A DNA stretch of 36,671 nt from positions 10,245 through 46,915 of the forward strand of contig PLJR01000350.1 in assembly GCA_003140295.1 (NCBI GenBank), in the 5' to 3' direction. How positions within the stretch are numbered: position 1 is the first letter of the stretch; the number at the start of each line of letters is the position of its first letter. Both the position numbers and the translations under genes were made by a program. A model generated the notes under the pieces. That model searched no databases, was not told the DNA's origin, and was given only the letters and a program-made list of their open reading frames with translations. This DNA is from Acidobacteriota bacterium. GTDB taxonomy: Bacteria; Acidobacteriota; Terriglobia; Acidiferrales; UBA7541. Shown here piece after piece: positions 8,714 through 17,177 of this stretch.

Positions 8714-9505
8714 GTGACAAACTTTTTACAAAACCTCGACAGTGTGGGGACACTTCGCGACGGCGTTGGATGTAGCCTCACTCTAAAAGCTCAACAAATA
8801 GCGCGCGATTGTTGTGCTGAGACAAGCCAAGACTCAGGTGTTTCCCGTTGCATCACAGCGCGTGAAGGCGCAGTTTACAAGGGTTGCACAAGTGGCGATG
8901 TGGGGGGACAGCATTTTTTCTACGTCGCTAATTTTCGTTCTGGCCATGTCGAGGTCTACGACACCAATTTCAACCGGGCGCGTTTTTCTGAGGAACGATT
9001 CGATGATGACCAAATCCCGCCGGGCTTTGCTCCTTTCAACGTGCAGAATATAGGCGGCAGCATCTTTGTGACTTATGCCAAGCAAGACGCTGCCAAGCAC
9101 GACGACGTAGCGGGCGAAGGCCTCGGTTTCGTCGATATCTACAGCCCTTCGGGCAAGTTGGAGGCACGTCTCCAGCACGGTCCCTGGCTGAACGCACCGT
9201 GGGGAGTTGTGTGGGCTCCTCGCGATTTCGGCGAGTTCAGCAATCGGGTACTCGTCGGCAATTTCGGCAGTGGATGGATCGCCGCGTACAACGGTTTCGA
9301 TGGTAAGTTTATTGGTTTTATGAAGAACGCGGACGATTCGCGAACATTCATAGACGGCTTGTGGTCCCTGACGTTCGGCAATGGCTCAGGCGCTGGTCCG
9401 TACAATTCTCTATTTTTCACCGCTGGTCCCAACGCCGAGCAGGACGGCCTGTTCGGAACACTGACTCCCGTGCCTGCAGAGTTGGGGGACGGAGACGAAG
9501 AGTAA
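8714..9505 (+). CDS. TIGR03118-type protein, N-terminally truncated
   Basis: From about residue 50 onward this matches the second half of the TIGR03118 family, secreted proteins of unknown function with a beta-propeller-like look. Seen motifs are FFYVANFRSGHVEVYDTNF, PPGFAPFNVQNIGG, VTYAKQDAAKHDDVAG and LFFTAGPNAEQDGLFG. Full-length members are roughly 370-400 aa and carry a signal peptide and a first half with SDNGTGLATLY-like motifs. Here only 263 aa remain, and the first ~50 residues do not resemble the family. The GTG start at 8714 has an AGGA box too close to it, and a TAG lies in frame at 8705-8707. I found no trace of the missing half in the three plus frames back to 8497. Probably a decaying gene or a recombination product. 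Confidence 0.75.
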   Translation: MTNFLQNLDSVGTLRDGVGCSLTLKAQQIARDCCAETSQDSGVSRCITAREGAVYKGCTSGDVGGQHFFYVANFRSGHVEVYDTNFNRARFSEERFDDDQIPPGFAPFNVQNIGGSIFVTYAKQDAAKHDDVAGEGLGFVDIYSPSGKLEARLQHGPWLNAPWGVVWAPRDFGEFSNRVLVGNFGSGWIAAYNGFDGKFIGFMKNADDSRTFIDGLWSLTFGNGSGAGPYNSLFFTAGPNAEQDGLFGTLTPVPAELGDGDEE

Positions 9506-9531
9506 GATCCTCGGCACCAGTTGATCTGTCA

Positions 9532-9575
9532 AAAACACCGATGGCAGAGGGACGCAACTCTGCCATCGGTGTTTT
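9532..9575. terminator. Perfect 18-bp hairpin, probable bidirectional terminator
   Basis: AAAACACCGATGGCAGAG (9532-9549), loop GGACGCAA, then the exact reverse complement CTCTGCCATCGGTGTTTT (9558-9575). The A-run at the 5' edge and T-run at the 3' edge make a rho-independent terminator in both directions. It sits 26 bp after the TIGR03118-type gene. Confidence 0.85.
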
Positions 9576-9842
9576 ATTTAAATAAGCCTGATCGCCTTCC
9601 ATACCGTTAATTTCCTGTTTCTTCATCGTTGCGATCGTTGGTTGGCGTCGACTCACAGTTTGACAACATGGTGGCTTTCGAAAAGAATCGGAATAGAGAG
9701 CGAGCAGGAGTTATTCGCCTCGCTTGTTACCCTTCATTTTGAGCTTCCCATGGTTACACGGCCACGCTAATTACAGATTTGGCATACCTGGCGAGGCTCA
9801 AAAAAAGGGTGGATCGCAGAAATGACCGGGTTCAATAAAAGC
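9576..9842. other. Intergenic stretch, no gene recognised
   Basis: Between two terminator-like hairpins. No reading frame with family resemblance and no clear promoter were found. It separates a plus-strand gene from the 3' end of the minus-strand cupredoxin cluster. Confidence 0.5.
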
Positions 9843-9881
9843 GGACGACAGAGGGATCGATCTCTGCCGTCCTGTTTTTTT
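9843..9881 (-). terminator. Terminator hairpin of the cytochrome-cupredoxin operon
   Basis: Arms 9843-9853 (GGACGACAGAG) and 9862-9872 (CTCTGCCGTCC) with an 8-nt loop and one mismatch, which is a G-U wobble when read on the minus strand. It begins 7 bp after the cupredoxin stop and is followed on the minus strand by a U-containing tail (GCUUUUAUU). A T7 run on the plus side could also make it work in that direction. Its core resembles the hairpin at 9532-9575. Confidence 0.75.
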
Positions 9882-10590
9882 AGGGCTTAGCCTTAAATAC
9901 GAAGTTAACCGGCGCGCTCTCCTCGGTGGACAAAGTTATTTCCTGCGTCTGAGTCCCGAAGGTTTCATGCCATGCCGTGATCGTGTATTTACCGGGGGGC
10001 AAATTGTTCAGCGCAAATGCACCGCTCTCTCCAGTCACCGCATAATGCGAAGTCTTCAGCACTACAAAGTAGCTGTGCATCCACGGATGGATGTTGCATT
10101 TGACAGGGATGAACTCTTCTCTCGCAAACATCTCAGAAAGCGGTGTTGTTCCCGGAGGCTGCGCTTTATTCCACTCGCGATTTGCGGTGGGCAACGGATG
10201 GATGTTGTGCGATGTGGAGTCACTGTTAATCACATTCAGCTGTTGATTCACCTGCATCGCTACGACATGCGGCGCAAAGCGGCAGCCCTTCTGCGTAATA
10301 GAAACAGGGACGTCGGGAGGCGTGCTCTCCGGGGGAGCGCCGGCGGAGACATACACTACGACGTTCTCGAGCGCGCCCCCCGGTCCAACCACTACATCTT
10401 CCGTAGTTGGGGGCGTGGAATACATCTTGGCGCAACCGGGCTCTGCGGACATGTTGATCGATTTTGGGCGAGGAGGCGCACCTTCCACAGTGACTTTACC
10501 GCTAACGCCGCCGTTAGTATGAGCACTGGAGATGGTGGTACAGCTGAACACGATCAGAGGTATCGAAATAAGGATACGGCGAATTCGCAT
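9880..10590 (-). CDS. Secreted cupredoxin-domain protein (type-1 copper site)
   Basis: 236 aa with an N-terminal signal peptide (ILISIPLIVFSCTTISSA). The middle part is a plastocyanin/azurin-like domain: His128 in STSHNIHPL and Cys165-x-x-His168-x-x-Met171 in CNIHPWM give the complete type-1 copper ligand set. The C-terminal segment (GAFALNNLPPGKYTITAWHE) is the carboxypeptidase-regulatory-like beta-sandwich often fused to such cupredoxins. It probably acts as a periplasmic or surface one-electron carrier or copper binder. The start at 10590 has AAAGGA 7 nt upstream. It follows the cytochrome c gene by 36 bp and ends the operon at a terminator. It is related in motif to the cupredoxin at 16410-17177. 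Confidence 0.85.
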   Translation of the reverse strand: MRIRRILISIPLIVFSCTTISSAHTNGGVSGKVTVEGAPPRPKSINMSAEPGCAKMYSTPPTTEDVVVGPGGALENVVVYVSAGAPPESTPPDVPVSITQKGCRFAPHVVAMQVNQQLNVINSDSTSHNIHPLPTANREWNKAQPPGTTPLSEMFAREEFIPVKCNIHPWMHSYFVVLKTSHYAVTGESGAFALNNLPPGKYTITAWHETFGTQTQEITLSTEESAPVNFVFKAKP

Positions 10591-10626
10591 CTTAATGTCC
10601 TTTCTGGTGTGACAAATTGTGAAGGT

Positions 10627-10947
10627 TTACTGCCCGCCACTGAAGCCAGCCGCCGGCCCGATCGGCTGGAGTTGGCCCGGGTGCGAAGAAATCCACGCCT
10701 TCCAGGTGGCAGCCTCTTCTGTTTTCAGAGGCTGCAGAGTTCGCAGGAAATGAACCAGATCCCAAGCGTCAGCAGGCTTGATAGAGTCGGCAAAAGAGGG
10801 CATGGGGGTGCCATCCAGCCCCGTCATAAAGATCCGGTAAAGATCCTGGTTCGTGACGCCGCACTTGAACCGCGAGCCGGTCGAAAAGTCATATGGGCGA
10901 ATGGGGTTGTTCTTTGAGTCGGTAAGTGTCGGGGCGGAGGGCCCGTC
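10627..10947 (-). pseudogene. C-terminal part of dihaem cytochrome c, beyond in-frame TGA
   Basis: After the TGA at 10948-10950 the same frame continues for 106 residues without further interruption: DGPSAPTLTDSKNNPIRPYD onward to GTPMPSFADSIKPADAWDLVHFL. This is clearly the rest of the second cytochrome c domain: DGPSAPTL follows a CHGxxGxG segment in this family, and GTPMPSF supplies the distal Met ligand of the second haem. There is no ribosome site or good start, although an in-frame ATG exists at 10827. It is therefore read as part of the upstream gene, not as a gene of its own. It ends with TAA at 10627-10629. Confidence 0.8.
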
Positions 10948-11508
10948 TCAGTGACCTTCTGCACCGTGGCATTTCCAGCATTCAACTTTCTGGTAGAGCT
11001 CTCGGCCGTGCAAAATCCCTTCAATCGTGACAGAAGGTTCTGGAGGAATCACGATTGGCTCGACTGGCATGTCGGTCTTCCAACGGGCCGAATAGGTCTT
11101 AATGTAAGCCACCAGGTCTGCGCGGTTGTGGTTCGTCAGTGGTTTCCAAGCCGGCATGTTTGTGGTGATAAAGCCGCGTGTTACGGAGTTGAAAAGATCG
11201 TCGTCGGTCGGTAACGTGCCCGTCGGCGTCGAACGGCATTTGAAAACAGCCGCTGTAAAGTCGCGGGGTTTTGGTTCGATCCAGGTTGCGTTTTCTCCGT
11301 TGCCGTCGCCCTGTGGGCCGTGACAGCCGATGCAATATCGACGATAAAGCTGTTTGCCCGCATCGGGACGAAGTTGCCCTCCGCCATTGGCATGGCCGGT
11401 AACATTTCCGATGTGGCTTTCCTGCGCGAATGCACTGATTCCGCCTGTTGCTAAAAGCACAACGATCATCGCGACGACCAGTGCTACCGCTGTTTTATCG
11501 TGTTTCAT
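10948..11508 (-). CDS. Dihaem cytochrome c, N-terminal part ending at premature TGA
   Basis: Signal peptide (VVAMIVVLLATGGISAFA) followed by a first class-I cytochrome c domain with Cys59-x-x-Cys62-His63 (CIGCH) and a probable distal Met118 (TTNMPAW). A second haem motif, Cys177-x-x-Cys180-His181 (CWKCH), is followed almost at once by a stop, in GAEGH-TGA-DGPSA. The family pattern would have Gly at the stop, so a single GGA-to-TGA change explains it. The fragment as written would load haem 2 without its fold or Met ligand. A GAGGAG box lies about 11 nt before the ATG at 11508. The gene starts 18 bp after the haem-barrel gene and is followed by a cupredoxin, consistent with an electron-transfer operon. 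Confidence 0.85.
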   Translation of the reverse strand: MKHDKTAVALVVAMIVVLLATGGISAFAQESHIGNVTGHANGGGQLRPDAGKQLYRRYCIGCHGPQGDGNGENATWIEPKPRDFTAAVFKCRSTPTGTLPTDDDLFNSVTRGFITTNMPAWKPLTNHNRADLVAYIKTYSARWKTDMPVEPIVIPPEPSVTIEGILHGRELYQKVECWKCHGAEGH

Positions 11509-11525
11509 CGGACCGCTGCTCCTCT

Positions 11526-13001
11526 TCAGAATGCAAAATCAAAACCGAAGAACAGGCTGTTGCTCCAAACTGCGCGAGCGGGAAGGAGCGGGGTCAGACC
11601 AACTCCATCCCCACTGAGCGGAGCGTTCCCTATGGTTTTGGTAATAGCGTATTCGTTGTGCCACGCGAGTCCCGCGCGACTAAACATAATCGGGTACCAA
11701 CGGTACCCCACTGAATATGCGGTGATATCACCCTGGTTAGCAGGAGCAGTCACGAGCGCCTGTTGCGCCATCCGGATGATCTCGTAGCGCTGGGTAACGA
11801 CGAATTGCGGGTGCACGAAGTAATGCGTTTCGATGAACCCGCCGTTCCAGGCGGGAGCGCTCGCGCCGACCGGAAGCAATTGGTTCGCTGGCGTCGAGGT
11901 TCCCAGAAACGCATTGTCGTGGCCATGCACAAAGAAAGGCAGGAATTCGAATTTGCCCAAGGATAAGTTGCCAGCGAAGCCCACCCGATAAAATGGTTTG
12001 TTGCCGGCGCCCGTCCCGGGGACCGCGGTTGTTCCGCCGGTCGGCGCTCCCGGGATCGCGCTCGAAGTCTGCGAGAATGTCGGCCTCTCACCAATGTAGG
12101 CATACACACCAAATCGTTCGAGTCCCAGCCGTCCTGCCTCGAATGCCTGGCTGAACGTAAGATAGGTGTCATAACCTCGGTTCGCGGGCAGCCCGACATT
12201 TCCGTCATTGCTGCTCAGCAAAGCCGCCCCGTAACGCGTGTAGCTATTTGCGGAATGGCCTGAGAGTTCCAGCCCTAACTGGTTGTCACCGAGCCCGAAA
12301 TTGTTTGAATCGCCCACCGGGGTGAAGTGATAGGTCTGGTAGAGCCCGCCGTTAGCCGAAAGAAACAAGAAACGCTTTTCGGAGATCACGTTATCGAGCT
12401 CGAATTTTCCGAACTTGACGTTGAGCCAGCGGCTTTTCACAAGGTTATCCAGCCGAACGAAGGCGTTCTCGAAATGGAAGTTCCCACTACTATCGGCAGA
12501 TGGGAGAACGGAAAAAGAGATGTTCTTATAGAGCGTTCCGGCGGCCCAAATGTCGATGCCCGAGAGATCAAAGCCATGGGCCTTCACGGTTCCATCTATG
12601 AGTCCGCTGGTTGGATCTCCCGAAACAGCGTCAATCGGTTGGTGGTTTGTCCTCTCGAGATGCCAATTCGGAGTGATCCGAAACGTGATCGGGAAATACG
12701 AGGGATGCTGATAGATAGGGCTGTCGCGATCATTCCCCAACTGGTATCCATCATCCCGAAAGGTTTGGCCAAAGTTGTTCAGTTCCGGCCACGCGGTGTG
12801 ACAGGCCGAACACGGCAAACCATATTTGCGAGCAAACGCGGGAATGGCTCGCACTTCGTGCAAGGGCAAGGTGTGGGCCGATTCGCTTTTGCAGAAGCAC
12901 AACAGCACAACTACACAGGCGCAGGCGAGAATCGACCTCAACAAGAACGGCTTAGAATTGCCACCGATACGCTGGCGGCATTCTAAGAAACAGTTGACCA
13001 T
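11526..13001 (-). CDS. Outer-membrane beta-barrel with N-terminal haem c motif
   Basis: 491 aa from the ATG at 13001, which has AGGAGG 4 nt upstream; a longer start at 13067 adds a basic tail before the signal and looks less likely. After a signal segment (LACACVVVLLCFC) comes ARKYGLPCSACHTAWPELN, a covalent c-type haem motif (Cys64, Cys67, His68). The remaining ~400 residues show repeated amphipathic beta-strands and end in FFGFDFAF, the terminal aromatic signature of outer-membrane porins. Such barrels with one CxxCH near the entrance occur near cytochrome genes, but I know of no established function for them. First gene of a barrel, cytochrome, cupredoxin operon, so an electron conduit or a redox-gated pore is plausible. 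Confidence 0.82.
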   Translation of the reverse strand: MVNCFLECRQRIGGNSKPFLLRSILACACVVVLLCFCKSESAHTLPLHEVRAIPAFARKYGLPCSACHTAWPELNNFGQTFRDDGYQLGNDRDSPIYQHPSYFPITFRITPNWHLERTNHQPIDAVSGDPTSGLIDGTVKAHGFDLSGIDIWAAGTLYKNISFSVLPSADSSGNFHFENAFVRLDNLVKSRWLNVKFGKFELDNVISEKRFLFLSANGGLYQTYHFTPVGDSNNFGLGDNQLGLELSGHSANSYTRYGAALLSSNDGNVGLPANRGYDTYLTFSQAFEAGRLGLERFGVYAYIGERPTFSQTSSAIPGAPTGGTTAVPGTGAGNKPFYRVGFAGNLSLGKFEFLPFFVHGHDNAFLGTSTPANQLLPVGASAPAWNGGFIETHYFVHPQFVVTQRYEIIRMAQQALVTAPANQGDITAYSVGYRWYPIMFSRAGLAWHNEYAITKTIGNAPLSGDGVGLTPLLPARAVWSNSLFFGFDFAF

Positions 13002-13091
13002 ACGGCCTCCTCTCGCAGCGTGCGCGCGACGGCTCCGCGGATTCCAAATGCCAGCGCTGAAAATCATTTCGTTGTGAGATTAAGAATATTC

Positions 13092-13107
13092 TGCTCGGAA
13101 AGTGCCA
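13092..13107 (-). promoter_or_regulatory. Possible sigma-54 (-24/-12) promoter of haem-barrel operon
   Basis: Read on the minus strand: TGGCACTTTCCGAGCA. The TGGCAC element is perfect and the GC of the -12 element has the required spacing, but TTGCA is degraded to GAGCA. The predicted transcript start is near 13081, about 80 bp before the chosen start codon. TGGCAC could instead be a degenerate fourth copy of the adjacent 11-bp repeats. Confidence 0.3.
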
Positions 13108-13112
13108 CAGAG

Positions 13113-13145
13113 TTGTCTGAGGCTTGTCAAAAGATTGTCAACTCG
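13113..13145. promoter_or_regulatory. Three 11-bp direct repeats, probable OmpR-family regulator site
   Basis: TTGTC occurs at 13113, 13124 and 13135, exactly 11 bp apart: TTGTCTGAGGC, TTGTCAAAAGA, TTGTCAACTCG. Tandem 5-7 bp half-sites with an 11-bp period are the hallmark of PhoB/OmpR-type binding. An OmpR-family regulator gene lies nearby at 15200-15949 and the repeats sit just upstream of the haem-barrel operon. Confidence 0.55.
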
Positions 13146-13388
13146 TTTCATTAGTGCTGCAGTAGAAGATTCGCTTCAGATGGACAGAACGGAGAAAACC
13201 AGGTTAGTAGATTCTTAAATCAGGGGAGAATGGCGCCGGTCGCAATGTCCGATACGATAGGCAAGCCCTGGCAGCTTCCTAATTCACTTCGAAGAACAGA
13301 ATGAGGGCAACCCATTTCAGCTCATCGGCCGCACTGGTGGCGCCGTTCAGTTCCGATTACGGCGCCTTTGTGAGGAAGCGTCCGAGTC
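13146..13388. other. Intergenic stretch with one hairpin (13339-13366)
   Basis: Lies between the end of the sensor kinase gene and the regulatory repeats. GGCGCCGT (13339-13346) and ACGGCGCC (13359-13366) form an 8-bp stem 23 bp beyond the kinase stop. There is no U-tract on the minus strand, so termination is uncertain. Nothing else was recognised. Confidence 0.4.
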
Positions 13389-15194
13389 CTACATCACCAC
13401 AGGTTGCGCAACTTCACTCGGCGCAGGCTGCGATCTCGGCATCCTGATGAAGAATACGGTGCCCAGTTCGGAAGTGCGTTCGACCGTGATCGACCCATCA
13501 TGATCGTGAATGATCTTGCTGGCAATCGCGAGGCCTAACCCAGTGCCATTGGACTTGCCGCAGCTGACGAAGGGATCGAACAACGTGCCGCGAATTGAAG
13601 CCGGAATACCCGGACCGTTATCCGCGACGCGCACCTCGAACGAATCCGGGCTCGAAGAGATCTCGACCGTGATCTGACCTTGGCGATCGGCGGTAGCTTC
13701 TGAGGCGTTGAGCACGAGATTGAAAAAGGCGCGCTCCATTTTTCCAGGATCGAACACTCCATTCATGTCACCTTCGGTATGGATGGAGATGGCGCGTTGG
13801 CGCAATTCCGGTCGCGCCAGTACGGCCTCGGTGGCGCGATGGACGATGCGGTCCATGCTGGCCGGAACAGGCGTGATAGTGCGCTGTTCGCGCGCTAGTT
13901 CGCGGAGCGAGTCCAGGAGCTCGGTCATTTGCTCCGAGGCGGTCTTAATTTCGCTGTAGATTTCATTCTTGTCGAGCTTCAACTTTTCCGCTTCGTAGAG
14001 GAATTCGGCATTCGCCACGACGGTGGCCAGGTAATGGCGCAGATCGTGGGAGATGGAACTGGCCGCCCTCCCCAAAGCGGCGACGCGCTCGGTCTCGATT
14101 CTCTGCCGTTGGGAGACCAGCAGCTCGCCGCGCATCCTCGAAAACGCTTCGCCAAGTTCAGCAACTTCGCTGCTGCCTCGAGGCGTGATGGAGTAAGCGT
14201 AATCGCCGGCGGCCAGCGCGCGAACGCCGGCGACCAGGTTATCCACTGGGCGCGTGATGGTGTGGGAAACTGAGCTCAGCAGGAGCCAGGCAAACAGCAC
14301 GGCTGAGATTCCAAGAACCAGTATCGTGCGGTTGAGCTCATGAATGAAACTCATGGGACGCCGCAAGGATACGAGCACGTAACATTGCATCGGCGATGGC
14401 GGCCCGTCATGAAGCGCCACCGATGCCATCTGATATTCGGCGCCACTCAAAACCACTTCCTGAGGCGCTGAACTCGCGTCGAGGCGATGCAGGCGAATTA
14501 GCCGCTGCAGTTCGACTTCCTCCTGAGGAGAGAGACTCGAAGCGATTACTTTGTCGCCCGCGGCTAGCACAATCTTGCTGTCGGAAACGCGGGCAAGATC
14601 TTTGGCCACCGTGGAATCGACTTCGTAGCCGATGGCGACCAGTCCCAGCTGCTTGGCGTTGCTTCCCGCTCCGGCCGTGATGGTGCGAAAAAACACCCAG
14701 TAAAGCCGCTCAGCCGCGTACCAATAGGCGGCGTTATCGCCTTCTTTTACGGATCTGGCCAGATCGCCCTCGGCCATAGTGGAATCGAGTCCAGGCCGGG
14801 TAACGTGCAGGCCCTGAACATGGCCAGCAGGGTCCGCCAGCAGAAAAAGATCACTGCCCGCAACCTGCCAGAAAGGAAAAGAGCCATCCTGAATCGTCGG
14901 GGCGTGCTGGGTAGTCATCAACGCCTTCAGGGTAGGAAGTTGCGAAAGCATAGCGGCAGTGCGCGATAGTTCCAGCTCCCGTTCCTGCTGCACGGCTTGA
15001 AATGCGTCTACTGATGCCACGGTGCCTTCCCGCACTTGCTCGTCGATTTCCGAGCGCACGGTGTGCCGAACGATCAGAAGAATCGCGCCGGTAAGGGCAC
15101 AGATGATCAGCAAGGTAGAGATCAGAAGTTGGGTCTTTAAGCCGCAGCTGGCCCATAAAGGCTTGTCAAGGCTCCGTGAAATCTCACTTTCCAT
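13389..15194 (-). CDS. Two-TM sensor histidine kinase
   Basis: 601 aa from the ATG at 15194, 5 bp after the regulator's TGA; longer starts run back through the regulator gene. TM1 (LLISTLLIICALTGAILLIV) is followed by about 240 residues of periplasmic sensor domain, then TM2 (VLGISAVLFAWLLLSSV) and a HAMP linker ([20 protein letters not shown]). Next is an atypical dimerisation helix with phospho-acceptor His383 (SISHDLRHYL). The ATPase domain shows N (FFNLVLNASEAT), G1 (VADNGPGIP) and G2 (GTGLGLAIASKI) boxes. The sensor domain is paralogous to that of the hybrid kinase at 19248-21209, including PTLKALMTT and TIQD. It forms a two-component system with the OmpR-type regulator. The signal is unknown. 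Confidence 0.92.
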   Translation of the reverse strand: MESEISRSLDKPLWASCGLKTQLLISTLLIICALTGAILLIVRHTVRSEIDEQVREGTVASVDAFQAVQQERELELSRTAAMLSQLPTLKALMTTQHAPTIQDGSFPFWQVAGSDLFLLADPAGHVQGLHVTRPGLDSTMAEGDLARSVKEGDNAAYWYAAERLYWVFFRTITAGAGSNAKQLGLVAIGYEVDSTVAKDLARVSDSKIVLAAGDKVIASSLSPQEEVELQRLIRLHRLDASSAPQEVVLSGAEYQMASVALHDGPPSPMQCYVLVSLRRPMSFIHELNRTILVLGISAVLFAWLLLSSVSHTITRPVDNLVAGVRALAAGDYAYSITPRGSSEVAELGEAFSRMRGELLVSQRQRIETERVAALGRAASSISHDLRHYLATVVANAEFLYEAEKLKLDKNEIYSEIKTASEQMTELLDSLRELAREQRTITPVPASMDRIVHRATEAVLARPELRQRAISIHTEGDMNGVFDPGKMERAFFNLVLNASEATADRQGQITVEISSSPDSFEVRVADNGPGIPASIRGTLFDPFVSCGKSNGTGLGLAIASKIIHDHDGSITVERTSELGTVFFIRMPRSQPAPSEVAQPVVM

Positions 15195-15199
15195 GACGG

Positions 15200-15949
<750 letters not shown>

Positions 15950-16409
15950 AGGGGTTGGATGCAACCTGTTCCGGGTACTGCTGCACGGTGGCAGCCCTTT
16001 GAGCAACGGCTGACTCCCACACGGCGCAACAGTCTAGATGGCGTATGGTGAGAATGTACTCCCAACGAGGCCACACCCGCAATCGGCGGGAAGCCGCGTG
16101 CGCGCCTAACGGAGTCCCCAAAGTCTTGGCTGTTTCAAATCGAGGGGGCGGCAACCCCCGCAGATTGCCGCCCTACCCGTGTGTCCCCGCGAGATAAACT
16201 CGAAATCTCTGGGGCTCACAAATGAGCTTAGCTTGGCGCGCCGGGGCATTTGTCACAAAAACGTCAACAATGAGTCATCTTTATGCAACGCAGAACGGAC
16301 CCAGCCAGATGGGTATTTGTGCGGTTTCCAGAGAAGGATACGAGCAGTGCCCGGCGTGGCCAGTTGGAGCCTGCGAACGCTCCATTAGGCTCCTGAAGAA
16401 AACTCGCGG
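15950..16409. other. Intergenic stretch with inverted repeats
   Basis: 460 bp separating the two minus-strand modules. GGGCGGCAA (16146-16154) and TTGCCGCCC (16165-16173) form a perfect 9-bp stem with a 10-nt loop. GGAGCCT (16366-16372) and AGGCTCC (16387-16393) form a second stem 17 bp after the cupredoxin stop. Neither has a U-tract on the minus strand. The promoter for the regulator-kinase pair should lie here, but I could not identify it. The plus-strand frames seen have no family resemblance. Confidence 0.45.
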
Positions 16410-17177
16410 TTAATAAGCGGTGGTCGCTGGAGGAACATAATCCTGCCCGTACTTGTTCTCGTGGGTAAGTTTGAAGTCGCGATTATCGGTCACCTGAATC
16501 GTTCCCAGAGAGCGCGCCGTCGGAGAAATAACCACTGGGTGATCCAGAACCTTCAGCTGCTCGACCGGGCTCCGTTCGTACCAAACGTGCATCTGGTATC
16601 GCCCATCGGGAACGTTGGAAATGAGCACACGACCCTTATTGTCGGAAAGCGCAAAGTAGGGAGTATCCACTGCTACGACCACCGCGCTCATCTCCGGGTG
16701 AATATTACAAAATAGAAAGCTGACCCCGGGTCTGCTAAAGCGCACTGAGCGCGTGGTCCCTGCTTCATAAAGGCCGAGGTCGAAACGTTTGCCATCATAA
16801 AGCGAAAAGACGTTGTGAAAGAATGGATCTTTATTGGGGAACTGGATCAAGGTGCCCACTTCGATCATCAGCACGTGCGGCTGAAAGGTCTTGTTTCGCT
16901 GGATGAGCTGCGGCGCTGGCCCGGATGGCGCAGTCCCGGCGCTTCGGGGCGTTCCGTTTTCAGAGAGAGGGGTGAGCCACACCGCCACATTGGACGCATC
17001 GGTGGTAGCGCCCGTAGATCCTCGCGAGGCCGGCTTCTCCTCATTTGTTGCGACCAGTTCTACCTTCGCTGTAACCGGCGTCAACTGCGCCTCACCCGTT
17101 GCCCCGCTTGCGAATACACACAGCATCAAGACGCGATAACACGCAACCCGAAATCGCCTAGCGACGTGCGCCATCAT
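16410..17177 (-). CDS. Secreted cupredoxin-domain protein, paralogous module
   Basis: 255 aa. The N-terminus is basic then hydrophobic (YRVLMLCVFASGATGEA), a probable signal peptide. The copper ligand set is His121 (DPFFHNVFSLYDG) and Cys157-x-x-His160-x-x-Met163 (FLFCNIHPEM), complete for a type-1 copper centre. A C-terminal beta-sandwich segment (ISNVPDGRYQMHVWYE) parallels the one in the cupredoxin at 9880-10590. Annotation pipelines sometimes label such proteins 'methylamine utilization', but no amine dehydrogenase gene is present here. The ATG at 17177 overlaps the TAA of the barrel gene (TAATG), so the two are translationally coupled. Likely a periplasmic copper or electron carrier working with the barrel. 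Confidence 0.83.
   Translation of the reverse strand: MMAHVARRFRVACYRVLMLCVFASGATGEAQLTPVTAKVELVATNEEKPASRGSTGATTDASNVAVWLTPLSENGTPRSAGTAPSGPAPQLIQRNKTFQPHVLMIEVGTLIQFPNKDPFFHNVFSLYDGKRFDLGLYEAGTTRSVRFSRPGVSFLFCNIHPEMSAVVVAVDTPYFALSDNKGRVLISNVPDGRYQMHVWYERSPVEQLKVLDHPVVISPTARSLGTIQVTDNRDFKLTHENKYGQDYVPPATTAY

Noticed and set aside
10948-10950. UGA read as glycine (alternative genetic code) or as selenocysteine in the cytochrome
   Set aside because: Other genes here end in functional TGA with overlapping next genes (RND pump at 2018, regulator at 15200, ABC subunit at 34605). The expected residue is Gly, not Cys, and no downstream selenocysteine-type hairpin was seen. UGA is a normal stop in this genome.
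16222-16413. 63-codon plus-strand frame between the two modules
   Set aside because: It has no ribosome site or family resemblance, and it overlaps the 3' end and hairpin of the cupredoxin gene.
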